The notes beneath the pieces were generated by a model that ran no database searches, was not told the DNA's origin, and worked only from the letters and a program-made list of their open reading frames with translations. DNA of 64,000 nucleotides from Roseibium sediminicola (GTDB taxonomy: Bacteria > Pseudomonadota > Alphaproteobacteria > Rhizobiales > Stappiaceae), in contig NZ_JALNMJ010000020.1 in assembly GCF_023156505.1 (NCBI RefSeq), positions 44,930-108,929 of the forward strand, given 5' to 3'. The position numbers and the translations under genes were made by a program. Positions 34,498-42,942 of the stretch are shown here, piece after piece. How positions within the stretch are numbered: position 1 is the stretch's first letter; each line of letters starts with the position of its first letter.

Positions 34498-36720
34498 TTA
34501 GGTTTGTACAGGGATGTCGATGACGGGGCGGAAGACTTCAAGCATAGTGGCGTATTTGCGAACAACCTGGTTGTAAAAGTCATCTACCTTCTTTGCCCGT
34601 ACTGTCACAACCATTGAGTAGGGAAGGGGCCGACCGGCCGACGCATTCCGGCTTTCCATCCGTGCGTTGTAATGGACGTCAAAGCAAGGGTTGCTAAAAG
34701 ATGAGCCACGAAACCGCCGCGATCGGTGGAGGCAGTTCTCCCATTTCCAGGCATCACGTCGTACTTCCTCCTCTTCTACGGTCTCCGTAGGATCGGAGAA
34801 GAACGACTTTGGATTCGGGTGTTTCTGGGTTTCAGCTTTGTACTTTCCATCATGCGGCCGGAAAGTCGGGATTAAGCCAGAGCGGGTATAATTGCTCGGA
34901 TGATGCGGGTCAGTTTGCGATTTGAAGCACAAAGTGGCCGTGACTTCGACCATCCCTTCGATGACACCGTCGGGCAACGGCACGGGCAGACGCAAAAACT
35001 TCCCTGGCGAGATCTCGCCTTGGTAAAGCACACGAACAGAATCATCAGGCACGGTCAGAATATCATCGAGGCTCTGTTGAGCTCGACCCCAACCAACTTC
35101 GCGCAGATCGCGATCGCCCCGTTCAGCGGTATGCACCATCAAAGTGCGGGTTGTCAGAAGGTTGACGTTGGCACCTAGATGCGCCTTGATTCCCGCTCCA
35201 AGACGCAGCAAGGCGGGAGCGGCAAATGACGTACCGCCAGTGGCCTCCAAAACGGTTTCATCCTTGTGAGACGCCACCAAGAACGGCCTTTCGAGGGAAC
35301 CGCCAAATCCCACAAGGTCAGGTTTGATCAAGCCTGGACTGCGTCCAGGGCCTACCGAGCTATAACTTGCACGGTTCCAATTCTTACCAGTGCGATCACA
35401 AGCACCAACGGCAATCGCATTCACGCAATCCGCTGGGACCTGAACACGGTCATACCCGAGTATTGCATCGCGATCTCCTCCGTTGCCAGCGGCAATTGTA
35501 GCCAGTGTGTCGGGGCCGGAAAAGCGTTCATCAAGAATGGCCGTCCATGCATCGAGCTCATCGTCTTCAATGGGCAGTTCCGGTCCGATGCTGAGATTCA
35601 CGAAGTCGTAATGCTGGCTGTTCAGGACCTGGTCCACTCGCCACAGAACCTCATACATCTCCTTGGGATTCTGGCCCGGCTCAGTGTCGAGAACACGATA
35701 GTGATCCACATTCGCGTAAGGGCGCGGTGCCTGCTCTCCGGGCCGAAGATGCCCAAACAAAAAGGCAGATGTCACGCCAAGACCGTGTTTTGTGAAGTCA
35801 TCATGGCCACCGCCGACACCGGTTGCATCGATTGGCGTGGCCCAAGCTGTCACCGCATGATTGTCGGGAAGACCGCCATCGAATATTGCAACTTTCAGCT
35901 CCGGGTCGATTGCCTCATCGGTGGGATATTGCAGTTGCTCGGCCGGCGCGGCAGTTGTTCGAACCGTTGGCCGCAGCATGCGCAATCGCGGCATCTCGCG
36001 CAGTGCCCGTACAGCGGTAAATGTTGAGATTGTCTCGGCCAATTCAATTGGAGCCTCCAGCCCGACAAAGCAGAGGCCACCAGCATAGAAGCGTTGTTCA
36101 AATTCGGCATCGATACCGATCTCATTCAGATACTGACGAAACTGGTGCAGTCGCCGGCTTTCGCCCAAATGCTGGTTTGCGTGGAGAACAACCTCAAAGG
36201 TGGCGATCCCGTCCGGTGGCAGCACACCCTTAATCTTATCTGAGGGGGAGGGAGCGGTGATCTCCTCGATTGTAACGAGGTCCTCCGCCTGTCGGGTCCC
36301 TTGTGCCAGAGTGGGCAGGCTGCTTTGCCAGGATCGGAAAGCCTGACGGGTTCCCATAACAAAGAGCTCGGTCGTGACGGCCGGCTCGGGTTCCCGCCCC
36401 TTTGATTTTTTCTCCGGTGTGATCCGGCGAGGCTTGCTGCCTATCGCCTCCAGCCCCGCGTTCTTCAGGAGTTCGACCGGAAAATACGATTTGGCAATGT
36501 ACTCCGGATTGAGCGTGAGGGACACAACGGCCTGATCATCGGGACAAGCTGCGTCAGGCAATGCATCAACCGCGGCTACCGTTGTTTGCAGCATCGGTCT
36601 TAAGCGCTCCCGCGCTTCGTAAAAACTGTAGGGCGCATGCTTGTCGGGAGCACCGGACTTGACGATGACATTTTCAGCCAGGCGTTCGCCTCGGCCGAGC
36701 AGATAGTTCCGATTATTCAT
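34498..36720 (-). CDS. Subtilisin-like serine protease (S8 family)
   Basis: The 740-residue protein has all elements of the S8 catalytic triad: Asp in KVAIFDGGLPDNHAV (about 283), His in FTKHGLGVTSAFLFG, the oxyanion Asn in ATIAAGNGGDRDAILGYD and the nucleophile in EATGGTSFAAPALLRLGAG. There is no signal peptide, so it acts in the cytoplasm. About 270 N-terminal and 190 C-terminal residues of unknown fold flank the core and may recognise substrates or the ATPase. It overlaps the upstream AAA+ gene by 8 bases, a conserved pairing. It is a plausible effector of a defence system; the target is unknown. Confidence 0.9.
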   Translation of the reverse strand: MNNRNYLLGRGERLAENVIVKSGAPDKHAPYSFYEARERLRPMLQTTVAAVDALPDAACPDDQAVVSLTLNPEYIAKSYFPVELLKNAGLEAIGSKPRRITPEKKSKGREPEPAVTTELFVMGTRQAFRSWQSSLPTLAQGTRQAEDLVTIEEITAPSPSDKIKGVLPPDGIATFEVVLHANQHLGESRRLHQFRQYLNEIGIDAEFEQRFYAGGLCFVGLEAPIELAETISTFTAVRALREMPRLRMLRPTVRTTAAPAEQLQYPTDEAIDPELKVAIFDGGLPDNHAVTAWATPIDATGVGGGHDDFTKHGLGVTSAFLFGHLRPGEQAPRPYANVDHYRVLDTEPGQNPKEMYEVLWRVDQVLNSQHYDFVNLSIGPELPIEDDELDAWTAILDERFSGPDTLATIAAGNGGDRDAILGYDRVQVPADCVNAIAVGACDRTGKNWNRASYSSVGPGRSPGLIKPDLVGFGGSLERPFLVASHKDETVLEATGGTSFAAPALLRLGAGIKAHLGANVNLLTTRTLMVHTAERGDRDLREVGWGRAQQSLDDILTVPDDSVRVLYQGEISPGKFLRLPVPLPDGVIEGMVEVTATLCFKSQTDPHHPSNYTRSGLIPTFRPHDGKYKAETQKHPNPKSFFSDPTETVEEEEVRRDAWKWENCLHRSRRFRGSSFSNPCFDVHYNARMESRNASAGRPLPYSMVVTVRAKKVDDFYNQVVRKYATMLEVFRPVIDIPVQT

Positions 36721-37843
36721 TCTTCACCAGTCTTCTTTTGGGCGTCTTCGTTCCAGAGACCCGCTTGCGGATTGTGTCACGCGAAACACCGGTCAAATCA
36801 TGCGCTGTGCGTTGGGAAGTTGTTCCAGTTTCCACCAAGATCTCGGCAAGGTTGATGCGATCTGTCTTGGATAGACCCTGGCCCCGAAAGAGCCCGGTCA
36901 GGTGATCATCGACAACCCCACCATTAATTGCCGCCGCGCGCCTTGCCGAAAGGATGTCGCGTTCGATGTCGCTGAAAGAATGCCCTTTAAAGGCAACGCT
37001 CATGATCCGTGCCCATTTGGTCGGATCCTTGCTTTTGTGGGTAAGCAGGTGTTGAGTAAAAGCTTCGATCGCTTGCTCGTCGGGCAATGGGAAATCCGCG
37101 ACCAGTTCAAAACGACGCCAAATGGCCGGATCCAGTAGTTCCGAATGATTGGTCGCCGCAAGGAGCAGTCCGGTCGAAGGCCAATCATCGATCTCCTGAA
37201 TCAAAACGGTGACAAGGCGCTTCAACTCGCCAATCTCGCTTTTGTCATCGCGCCGTTTGGCGACCGCATCAAGTTCGTCAAGAAGCAATACGCAATCGAG
37301 AGATTTTGCATATTCAAGCACATGTCTGAGATTCGTTCCGGTGCGACCGAGGTAACTGCTCATAACAGCTGCGAGATCGAGTATAAGCAACGGCCGTTCC
37401 AGGGACCGTGCTATCCAGCGCGCCGCCATCGTTTTCCCGACACCCGGGGGGCCAACAAAGAGCGCGGATTTGGTGGGGTGCAGGCTCTGCTGGAGTAATG
37501 CATCAATATGCCGTCGCTCACCAACCAGACGCTCCAGTTTTACGGCGATTTGGTCGGAAAAAACCGGTTCGTGCTCGAGGATCGGATTGTCTTCGACCCG
37601 CAGGAGCTGAAATCTTGTGTCGACATCAACAGGCAACGCGGTCTCGCTTTTCCGGCGCAGCGGTGAAGATCGCGTGGGTGCTTCGCGAAGCAATTCAGTC
37701 ACCTTGGCGGCGAGTTGCGGAGATGTGTCACGATATGCTTTTGCCAGGCGATGCAGCAGCAGCTGCACATCCTGGTTGCGGCCAGCCAGCGCGACCCGCG
37801 CAAGATGTACGATATCTCCTTCAACGTTGCCCAATTTTGCCAT
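36713..37843 (-). CDS. AAA+ ATPase partnered with S8 protease
   Basis: The 376-residue protein has a helical N-terminus (about 1-90), then an AAA+ domain: Walker A VGPPGVGKTMAARWIA, Walker B CVLLLDELDAVAKRRDD, sensor 1 LLAATNHSELLDPA and the arginine-finger region IWRRFELV. A C-terminal helix-turn-helix-like segment (AHDLTGVSRDTIRKRVSG) may contact nucleic acid. It is related to FtsH/ClpX-like single-ring ATPases, and may unfold substrates for, or gate, the S8 protease whose gene overlaps it. It lies downstream of the XRE regulator on the same strand, with 213 bases between. Confidence 0.88.
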   Translation of the reverse strand: MAKLGNVEGDIVHLARVALAGRNQDVQLLLHRLAKAYRDTSPQLAAKVTELLREAPTRSSPLRRKSETALPVDVDTRFQLLRVEDNPILEHEPVFSDQIAVKLERLVGERRHIDALLQQSLHPTKSALFVGPPGVGKTMAARWIARSLERPLLILDLAAVMSSYLGRTGTNLRHVLEYAKSLDCVLLLDELDAVAKRRDDKSEIGELKRLVTVLIQEIDDWPSTGLLLAATNHSELLDPAIWRRFELVADFPLPDEQAIEAFTQHLLTHKSKDPTKWARIMSVAFKGHSFSDIERDILSARRAAAINGGVVDDHLTGLFRGQGLSKTDRINLAEILVETGTTSQRTAHDLTGVSRDTIRKRVSGTKTPKRRLVKNE

Positions 37844-38056
37844 GACCCATGTGTGCTCCCGTGCTGTGTTTGCAAAAATCGTATCGCACCATGTGGACTA
37901 AAACAATTGAAGAAGTGTAAAATAGCCCGTCAATGTGCTAAGGCACTGTAAAAAAGAAGTAATATCGTGGACAATAGGATCGCGGCGGGTGTCAGGTGTC
38001 CTCGAACGCAAGGTCGCCCGGAGGCCCTGATTGGATGCTCTACCGGTGCGGGGCTG
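37844..38056 (-). promoter_or_regulatory. Spacer between XRE regulator and AAA+ gene
   Basis: This 213-base AT-rich spacer has no gene. On the minus strand a TTGACG hexamer about 90 bases before the AAA+ ATG is followed by AT-rich DNA, so the ATPase-protease pair may have its own promoter besides read-through from the XRE gene. The ribosome-binding site is a GGGAG stretch, somewhat far from the ATG. Confidence 0.35.
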
Positions 38057-38422
38057 TTACTTCCTGCTTCTAAGGAACTGGAGGTATTCCAACAGTTTTC
38101 CTTCTTCTTCGGCAGTCAGGTTGTGTTCGGCAAATGTGGGAACCTTCCGCCGGCCAGGATTTGCTTTCCCCGAAGAAGTGGAATACCCGGCCATTTCCAT
38201 CAATTGTTCGTAACTAATGTCATAAGTCGTTGATAAAACGAGTAAAATATTGGGTGACGGCTTCTTGATCTTGTCATTCTCAATTTGTGAAAGATAGGCG
38301 TTAGAGACCTCTTTTCCGGTGGCCTCTTCAACATCGCGCAACGTCAATTTCCGATCCTGACGGATGGACGCCAAGTATTGACCGAGCGAACGGCGACCTG
38401 AATCTTGTTCGGATGATTTCAA
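38057..38422 (-). CDS. XRE-family transcriptional regulator
   Basis: The 121-residue protein has an N-terminal helix-turn-helix of the Cro/CI type (LGQYLASIRQDRKLTLRDVE then VSNAYLSQIENDKIKKPSP) and a charged C-terminal tail. It is divergent from the ubiquitin-like operon and co-directional with the AAA+/protease genes. The perfect 18-bp dyad between 38473 and 38521 is the obvious operator, covering both divergent promoters. I infer that it represses both gene sets together. Confidence 0.88.
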   Translation of the reverse strand: MKSSEQDSGRRSLGQYLASIRQDRKLTLRDVEEATGKEVSNAYLSQIENDKIKKPSPNILLVLSTTYDISYEQLMEMAGYSTSSGKANPGRRKVPTFAEHNLTAEEEGKLLEYLQFLRSRK

Positions 38423-38472
38423 TCCAAGGACTCCTCGAGATCAGTCTGAAAACCGCCGAATCCTAAGACTTT

Positions 38473-38537
38473 TTGCTTGCTATGTCAAGCGCGCTAATTA
38501 TTTGCTTGACATAGCAAGCAAGCACTCTCTATATAGC
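38473..38537. promoter_or_regulatory. Mirror-image divergent promoters on perfect 18-bp dyad
   Basis: TTGCTTGCTATGTCAAGC (38473-38490) and its exact complement GCTTGACATAGCAAGCAA (38504-38521) are separated by 13 bases. Each arm contains a TTGACA hexamer pointing outward. The rightward one (38506-38511) is followed 18 bases later by TATATA (38530-38535). The leftward one is followed 17 bases later by TAGGAT. One regulator dimer pair could thus switch both operons at once. Confidence 0.8.
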
Positions 38538-38705
38538 GAACAAGGCGGCGATGAAGCCGTCGACAGATGCGAAATGTCAGACCCAGGTCCGACGATCGCG
38601 AACAGCGCCGCGAGTTTTTGGTCATCAAGAGCGGTCTTGCTGAACTTGAAGAATGCGCCTGTTTCGACAAGTGCTGCCTTTTGCAAACAGCTAACGGAGA
38701 AAACC

Positions 38706-39383
38706 ATGGCTCAGGCCGCACAAGCACATCACTACCGTTTGATCGTCAACGATCAGAACTATGAATGCGATGATCCCGTACTCACTGGACGGGACATTCT
38801 TGCCATTGCGGGCTGCCGTCCGGCATCTGCTTTCACGACAATCGTTTTCGCCGGTCTGGGAACTCAGATCATCGGTCTTGATGAAGCCTTTGAGATCACC
38901 GGTTCGCAGCCGCCCAAGTTCCGTACCTTCAAAGGTGACCGGATGTTTCGGGCTGTCTTGAACGAGCGCGAAATTGTGTGGGGCGACAAGTCCATCTCAG
39001 CGGCAGAGCTGCGCATCATCGGCGGAATATTGGACGATGAAGACCTCTTCTTCGATTCCGGACGTGAACGTCCGATTGACGACGACGAGATTCTCTCGTT
39101 GCGCAAAGAAGGTGTGGAGCGTTTTCGTTCTGGCGCTCCGCGCGACCAGAGTGTCGACATTGTTTTGAATGGCGAGGTCATCTCGGTCGACAAGGGCCGC
39201 CTGTCGTTTTCTGAGCTCGCCAAACTCGCTTTCCCCAAACTCTTCGGCCGGGAACTGATTTGTTTCACAGTCTCGTTCACCCGGGGTCCTAAACGACGGT
39301 CCGAAGGCGTGCTTCTGGACGGGGATAAAGTTCGCATCGTGGAAGGGATGGTCTTCAATGTCTCAGCAACTGATAAATCGTAG
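38706..39383 (+). CDS. Multi-ubiquitin-like domain protein
   Basis: The 225-residue protein contains three tandem beta-grasp (ubiquitin-like) units of the multiubiquitin family: about 8-75 (HYRLIVNDQNYECDDPVLTG), 76-150 (FRAVLNEREIVWGDKSISAA) and 153-225 (SVDIVLNGEVISVDKGRLSF). The end GMVFNVSATDKS is typical of the family and has no di-glycine. It is probably the modifier, or its precursor, handled by the E1-like enzyme encoded next. ATG 38706 has GGAG at 6-base spacing, and the leader from the predicted promoter is about 165 bases. It overlaps the E1 gene by 26 bases. Confidence 0.88.
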   Translation: MAQAAQAHHYRLIVNDQNYECDDPVLTGRDILAIAGCRPASAFTTIVFAGLGTQIIGLDEAFEITGSQPPKFRTFKGDRMFRAVLNEREIVWGDKSISAAELRIIGGILDDEDLFFDSGRERPIDDDEILSLRKEGVERFRSGAPRDQSVDIVLNGEVISVDKGRLSFSELAKLAFPKLFGRELICFTVSFTRGPKRRSEGVLLDGDKVRIVEGMVFNVSATDKS

Positions 39384-40542
39384 CGAGGACCTTCAGCGCC
39401 TCGCAAAGGCTGGCTACGCCATCCGGATCGAATCCGGTCTCCTTGTCGTCGACGAGATTCCTTATCTCGACAAGGATGGGCGTATCCTGCGTGGGGTGTT
39501 TGCTTGTCCTTTGGATGCGACTGACGATTCTACGCTGCCGCCGAGTGATCATGTCATGTCCTTTTCAGGCGGGATGCCCCACGACCGGTATGGAAATCCG
39601 TTGGCGTCGCTCGGCCTGACGAGCCCGCGTTGCCGAATGCTCGGGTCTCTTACGTTTCAACACGGCTTCTCAAACAAGCTGCGCGGTCCCAATGGTCCAC
39701 GTGCTTATGAAAGCTTTTATGAGAAAGTCGTCACCTATGAAAACCTGATCCTCGGCGAGGTTCACGCCGTTGACCAATCCGCCACGGCTCGTGTTGGAGC
39801 GCTTCCTGTCAGCGAATCCGAAGACGATCCCTTCGTCTTTCCCGATAGCGCGTCTGCACGAGCCGGGACGGTCGACTTGACTGCAATCTTCAAGGATGAG
39901 GTTGTCGCCTTCATCGGATTGGGCGGAACGGGAAGCTACATCCTCGATCATGTCGCTAAAACACCTGTGCGGGAAGCTCGCCTGATTGACGGCGATCGGC
40001 TCTATCCTTTCAACACGTTCCGTGCACCGGGCGCGCCGATCCGATCCGAGTTGCAACCTCCCCCATACAAGGTCGATTACTACGCCACCCGCTACGGTTC
40101 GATGAAACGAAACATCATTCCGCACGCGGTTTACCTCACGCCGGACAGGTTCCATCTGCTCGATGGCATTTCGTTTGCCTTTGTTTCAATTGATCCCTGC
40201 CCGGAAAAAGCACTCATCATTGCTGAGCTCGAACGTCGCCGTGTCCCGTTCGTGGACGTCGGCATGGGCCTTCACAAAGGCAGCAATGGCATCGGCGGAA
40301 CCTTGCGGGCGGTCCTGAGCACCAATGAAAACCGCGACCAAGTCCGCGCACACATACCGATCGACCCTGGTGGGAACGATCTCATCTACCAAAACAACAT
40401 CCAAATCTCCGATCTGAACAGCCTGAATGCCAATATGGCGGTTCAGCTTTGGAAGGGTTTTCGGGGCTTCTACGCTGATTTCGGTGGACCTGTTTGGCTT
40501 TACCAGGTCGAGACACGGCAGTTTATCCGCGAGGCCGCATGA
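39358..40542 (+). CDS. ThiF/E1-like adenylyltransferase with DUF6791-like N-terminus
   Basis: The 394-residue protein has an N-terminal part (about 1-170) resembling DUF6791 (DHVMSFSGGMPHDRYGNPLA, LTFQHGFSNKL). An E1/ThiF Rossmann domain follows, with VVAFIGLGGTGSYILDHVA binding ATP and ARLIDGDRLYPFNTFRAPG carrying the acidic residues. A Cys in FVSIDPCPEKALI is a candidate thioester residue. It would adenylate the C-terminus of the ubiquitin-like protein, and the N-terminal domain may serve in transfer; both are inferred. It ends in an ATGA overlap with the DUF6527 gene. Confidence 0.88.
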   Translation: MSQQLINRSEDLQRLAKAGYAIRIESGLLVVDEIPYLDKDGRILRGVFACPLDATDDSTLPPSDHVMSFSGGMPHDRYGNPLASLGLTSPRCRMLGSLTFQHGFSNKLRGPNGPRAYESFYEKVVTYENLILGEVHAVDQSATARVGALPVSESEDDPFVFPDSASARAGTVDLTAIFKDEVVAFIGLGGTGSYILDHVAKTPVREARLIDGDRLYPFNTFRAPGAPIRSELQPPPYKVDYYATRYGSMKRNIIPHAVYLTPDRFHLLDGISFAFVSIDPCPEKALIIAELERRRVPFVDVGMGLHKGSNGIGGTLRAVLSTNENRDQVRAHIPIDPGGNDLIYQNNIQISDLNSLNANMAVQLWKGFRGFYADFGGPVWLYQVETRQFIREAA

Positions 40543-41000
40543 CAGGCAGCATCGAAAAACTCGTGCCGCAATTTGTCGAGTTCATCCCAAAAGTTCTTGA
40601 ACCTGGTGTGCTCTACATCTCCGTCGAATACACGACGACAGCACACCGGTGCGCGTGCGGATGCGGCGAAAAAGTCGTTCTTCCTCTTCATCCTACCGAT
40701 TGGCGTCTGACCTTCGACGGCAAATCGATCACGATGCGGCCGTCTGTGGGCAATTGGGGATTTCCGTGCCGGTCACATTACTTGATTACCTGCAATCGGA
40801 TCGAATGGGCTGAAAACTGGTCTGACGAACAAATCTCTGCCGGTCGTATTCGTGATGCAAAGCGCAGATCTTCGTGGCACGGCACTCAGGCCGCAAACAC
40901 ACACAAACCCGTCGAGACACCTGCTCCGAACTTAAAATCGCATGGCCTTGCCGGTTTTATCCGGCGCATGAAGGAGTTTGTGACACAGTTCCGACGCTGA
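40539..41000 (+). CDS. DUF6527-family protein
   Basis: The 153-residue product has the DUF6527 pattern: HRCACGCGEKVVLPLHPTDW, then MRPSVGNWGFPCRSHYLITC and NRIEWAENWSDEQI. The Cys and His positions (CxCxxC, later C and H) suggest a zinc site. In known genomes the family travels with multi-ubiquitin and ThiF genes, so it is a third component of the same system, possibly the transfer or substrate-recognition factor. The basic tail (HGLAGFIRRMKEFVTQFRR) may bind nucleic acid or membrane. ATG 40539 overlaps the E1 stop. Confidence 0.85.
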   Translation: MTGSIEKLVPQFVEFIPKVLEPGVLYISVEYTTTAHRCACGCGEKVVLPLHPTDWRLTFDGKSITMRPSVGNWGFPCRSHYLITCNRIEWAENWSDEQISAGRIRDAKRRSSWHGTQAANTHKPVETPAPNLKSHGLAGFIRRMKEFVTQFRR

Positions 41001-41087
41001 CACGATGCTTCGCTGAAAACACTGCGCCGGTTTCTTTACTGCGGATCCGTTCCAACGTTAATTTGTGATTGCAATCCTGTTGGACCG

Positions 41088-41522
41088 GGCTCTTTTCGCT
41101 TCGCTCACGGAGCCAGCTGCGAGCGGCCGTCTCCGCCTTCCGGTCACGATCCCTCTTGCCTCCGGACATCGGTCCTGCGCGCTCCGCTTGTCCTGGAACG
41201 GTCCGCCGGCGCGGTCATACCCGTTAGGGCAGGAGAGGGGCCGCGCGGCTTCCCCTCTCCCACAAGGGCAAAATCAGGTCTCCCCATCCTTCCGCGCTGC
41301 ATGAACCGGCTTCGCCGGCACATTCCGTTTGTGCAGGACCAGGCACGTATCCGCGTGGCCGCGAACCCGCACCTGGCCGTCCCGGTGGGCGATACCCCTC
41401 CTGATTTTCCCCTTGTCCCTCTCCCCTTCGCTCTCGCCGCCGAGGTCTCAGGAGCAGGAGCCGGGCTCCTGCCCTTCGTGGGCAGACCCCGCTTCGCGGA
41501 TTGGGAAAAGGAGAAAACCCAA
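41088..41522 (+). repeat. Long leader repeat, copy A
   Basis: This roughly 430-base GC-rich leader precedes the small gene at 41523. It is strongly similar to 45539-45989, which precedes the DUF932 gene; both end in GGGAAAA(A)GGAGAAAACCC and the start codon. A hairpin (GGAGCAGGAGC paired with GCTCCTGCCC near 41450) is kept in both copies. No protein can be supported in it. It probably holds a shared promoter or RNA regulatory element. Confidence 0.7.
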
Positions 41523-41612
41523 ATGACAATCGTCAAAATCACCGCAGAAATTATCAGTCTGGGCTTGTTCCTCTCCGGCCTTTTCGGCCTGTGCCTCGCG
41601 TTCGCAGGCTGA
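41523..41612 (+). CDS. Small membrane peptide, unknown
   Basis: A 29-codon frame starts with the ATG directly after the leader repeat and a GGAG ribosome-binding site, and ends at TGA 41610. The peptide is mostly hydrophobic (IISLGLFLSGLFGLCLAFAG), one membrane helix. It lies 14 bases before the next gene. It is a probable small membrane protein of the operon, though its function is unknown. Confidence 0.5.
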   Translation: MTIVKITAEIISLGLFLSGLFGLCLAFAG

Positions 41613-41626
41613 GGGAAGGGGACACC

Positions 41627-42067
41627 GTGACCAGCACGTCCGTCACCGTCACCGCGTTTTTCTACGACAGTTTCAGCGGGGCTATCGCAGATATCTCGCT
41701 CAACAAGAAAAGCTACATCGATGAGATCAAACGGCGCATCAAATGCGGTCTGTTCGATGTCGTCCGCATCGATGACCATCACGAAATCTTTCTCGATGAT
41801 AACGGCCTTACAGACGGCCTGCATACCATCGCTCAGCTCAAGAAATTCCCCAATCCCCTTGCCGGAAACTTCGTCATTGTCGGCAGGGGCGAAACTGGCG
41901 ACATTGCCGAGCCGCGCATGACCGTCGAGGAGATCGCGGCGCTGCTCACCGTCTATCGCCCTGTCATGGATACGGAAATGACCACTCTCGAAGGCCCTGA
42001 CCTCATCGGGTTCGGCTGTCGGGTTTCAAAATCCGGATGGAAAAAAGCGCGCCGATCATCGTTGTAG
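41627..42067 (+). CDS. DUF3846-like plasmid protein
   Basis: The GTG at 41627 follows AAGGGG and gives a 146-residue protein. The middle part (VVRIDDHHEIFLDDNGLTDG followed by FPNPLAGNFVIVGRGETGDI) fits the DUF3846 pattern of phage and plasmid proteins. Function is unknown. It is in an apparent operon with the small membrane peptide and the methyltransferase. Longer in-frame starts upstream run through the small gene and are not used. Confidence 0.55.
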   Translation: MTSTSVTVTAFFYDSFSGAIADISLNKKSYIDEIKRRIKCGLFDVVRIDDHHEIFLDDNGLTDGLHTIAQLKKFPNPLAGNFVIVGRGETGDIAEPRMTVEEIAALLTVYRPVMDTEMTTLEGPDLIGFGCRVSKSGWKKARRSSL

Positions 42068-42084
42068 ACGGGGAGTTTTGAGCT

Positions 42085-42930
42085 ATGGCGAAACTCAGCA
42101 AACCGCAGCGCAAGGCACATGCAGAAGCCGAGGCGATCCTTACGAAAGACCGTCTCACAGAAGACGAAAAAGACTTCGTGTTCCAGAACTGGCACGAAGG
42201 CGCGAACCACATCAACGGGTCATCCGGGGCGTTCTTTACGCCCTGGGGCCTTGCGGCAGACTTCTCCATCGATGCCGGGGGCGCTGGCAGCCGCGTGATT
42301 GATCTGTGCGCGGGGATCGGAATCCTGTCCTACTTCCTTCACCACCGCGCGAAATGGGCCAACAATTGCCCGGACCTGACATGCGTTGAACTCAATCCCC
42401 GATATGTCGAGGTTGGCAGAAAGCTGTTGCCGGAGGCCCGATGGATCTGCGCCGATGTCTTTGACTGGCGGGACTGGCAAAGGGAGCTTGGTGGAGAGCG
42501 CTTTGACGTGGCCGTGTCCAATCCGCCGTTCGGTGCTGTGAAGCGCGCCGGTAACGGGCCGCGTTATCGTGGCCGCCAGTTTGAGTTTCACGTGATCGAC
42601 ATCGCGGCCGAACTGGCCAATCGGGGCGCATTCATCGTCCCGCAAGCGTCCGCCGCCTTCCGATATTCCGGCGCGCAATGCTTTCAGCGGGTTGAAACCG
42701 GTCCTGCGGCTGAATATCAGAAGTTGTCAGGGTTCTGTATGCATGAAGGTGCGGGCGTCGACACCTCGATGTACAGGGACGATTGGAAGGATACCTCGAT
42801 CATCTGCGAAATCGCCTGCTATGACTTTGCCCAGGATCGCGCCCGTCACGGGCGGGTGCAAGAGCGCCTAAGCGCCCTGCCGGTTCCGGCCGTCCCTCAT
42901 CGCCCCGCTGAACAGCTCGCCTTGCTGTGA
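42085..42930 (+). CDS. SAM-dependent adenine-type methyltransferase
   Basis: The 281-residue protein has the class I methyltransferase fold: motif I VIDLCAGIGILSYFLHHR, an acidic strand end CVELNPRYVEVGR, and the catalytic NPPF in VAVSNPPFGAVKR, typical of N6-adenine enzymes. No restriction enzyme is adjacent, so it is probably an orphan plasmid methyltransferase that could protect DNA during transfer. The target is unknown. Confidence 0.85.
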   Translation: MAKLSKPQRKAHAEAEAILTKDRLTEDEKDFVFQNWHEGANHINGSSGAFFTPWGLAADFSIDAGGAGSRVIDLCAGIGILSYFLHHRAKWANNCPDLTCVELNPRYVEVGRKLLPEARWICADVFDWRDWQRELGGERFDVAVSNPPFGAVKRAGNGPRYRGRQFEFHVIDIAAELANRGAFIVPQASAAFRYSGAQCFQRVETGPAAEYQKLSGFCMHEGAGVDTSMYRDDWKDTSIICEIACYDFAQDRARHGRVQERLSALPVPAVPHRPAEQLALL

Positions 42931-42942
42931 GGGGAAGGAACA

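Noticed and set aside
38502..38705. Longer N-terminus of the multi-ubiquitin protein.
   Set aside because: It would start inside the promoter dyad; ATG 38706 has a proper ribosome-binding site and the first beta-grasp unit begins right after it.
41301..41526. Similar small frames in the two leader repeats (ending in RIGKRRKPK and GLGKRRKPK).
   Set aside because: The similarity follows from DNA identity of the leaders; they have no ribosome-binding site and run into the real start codons.
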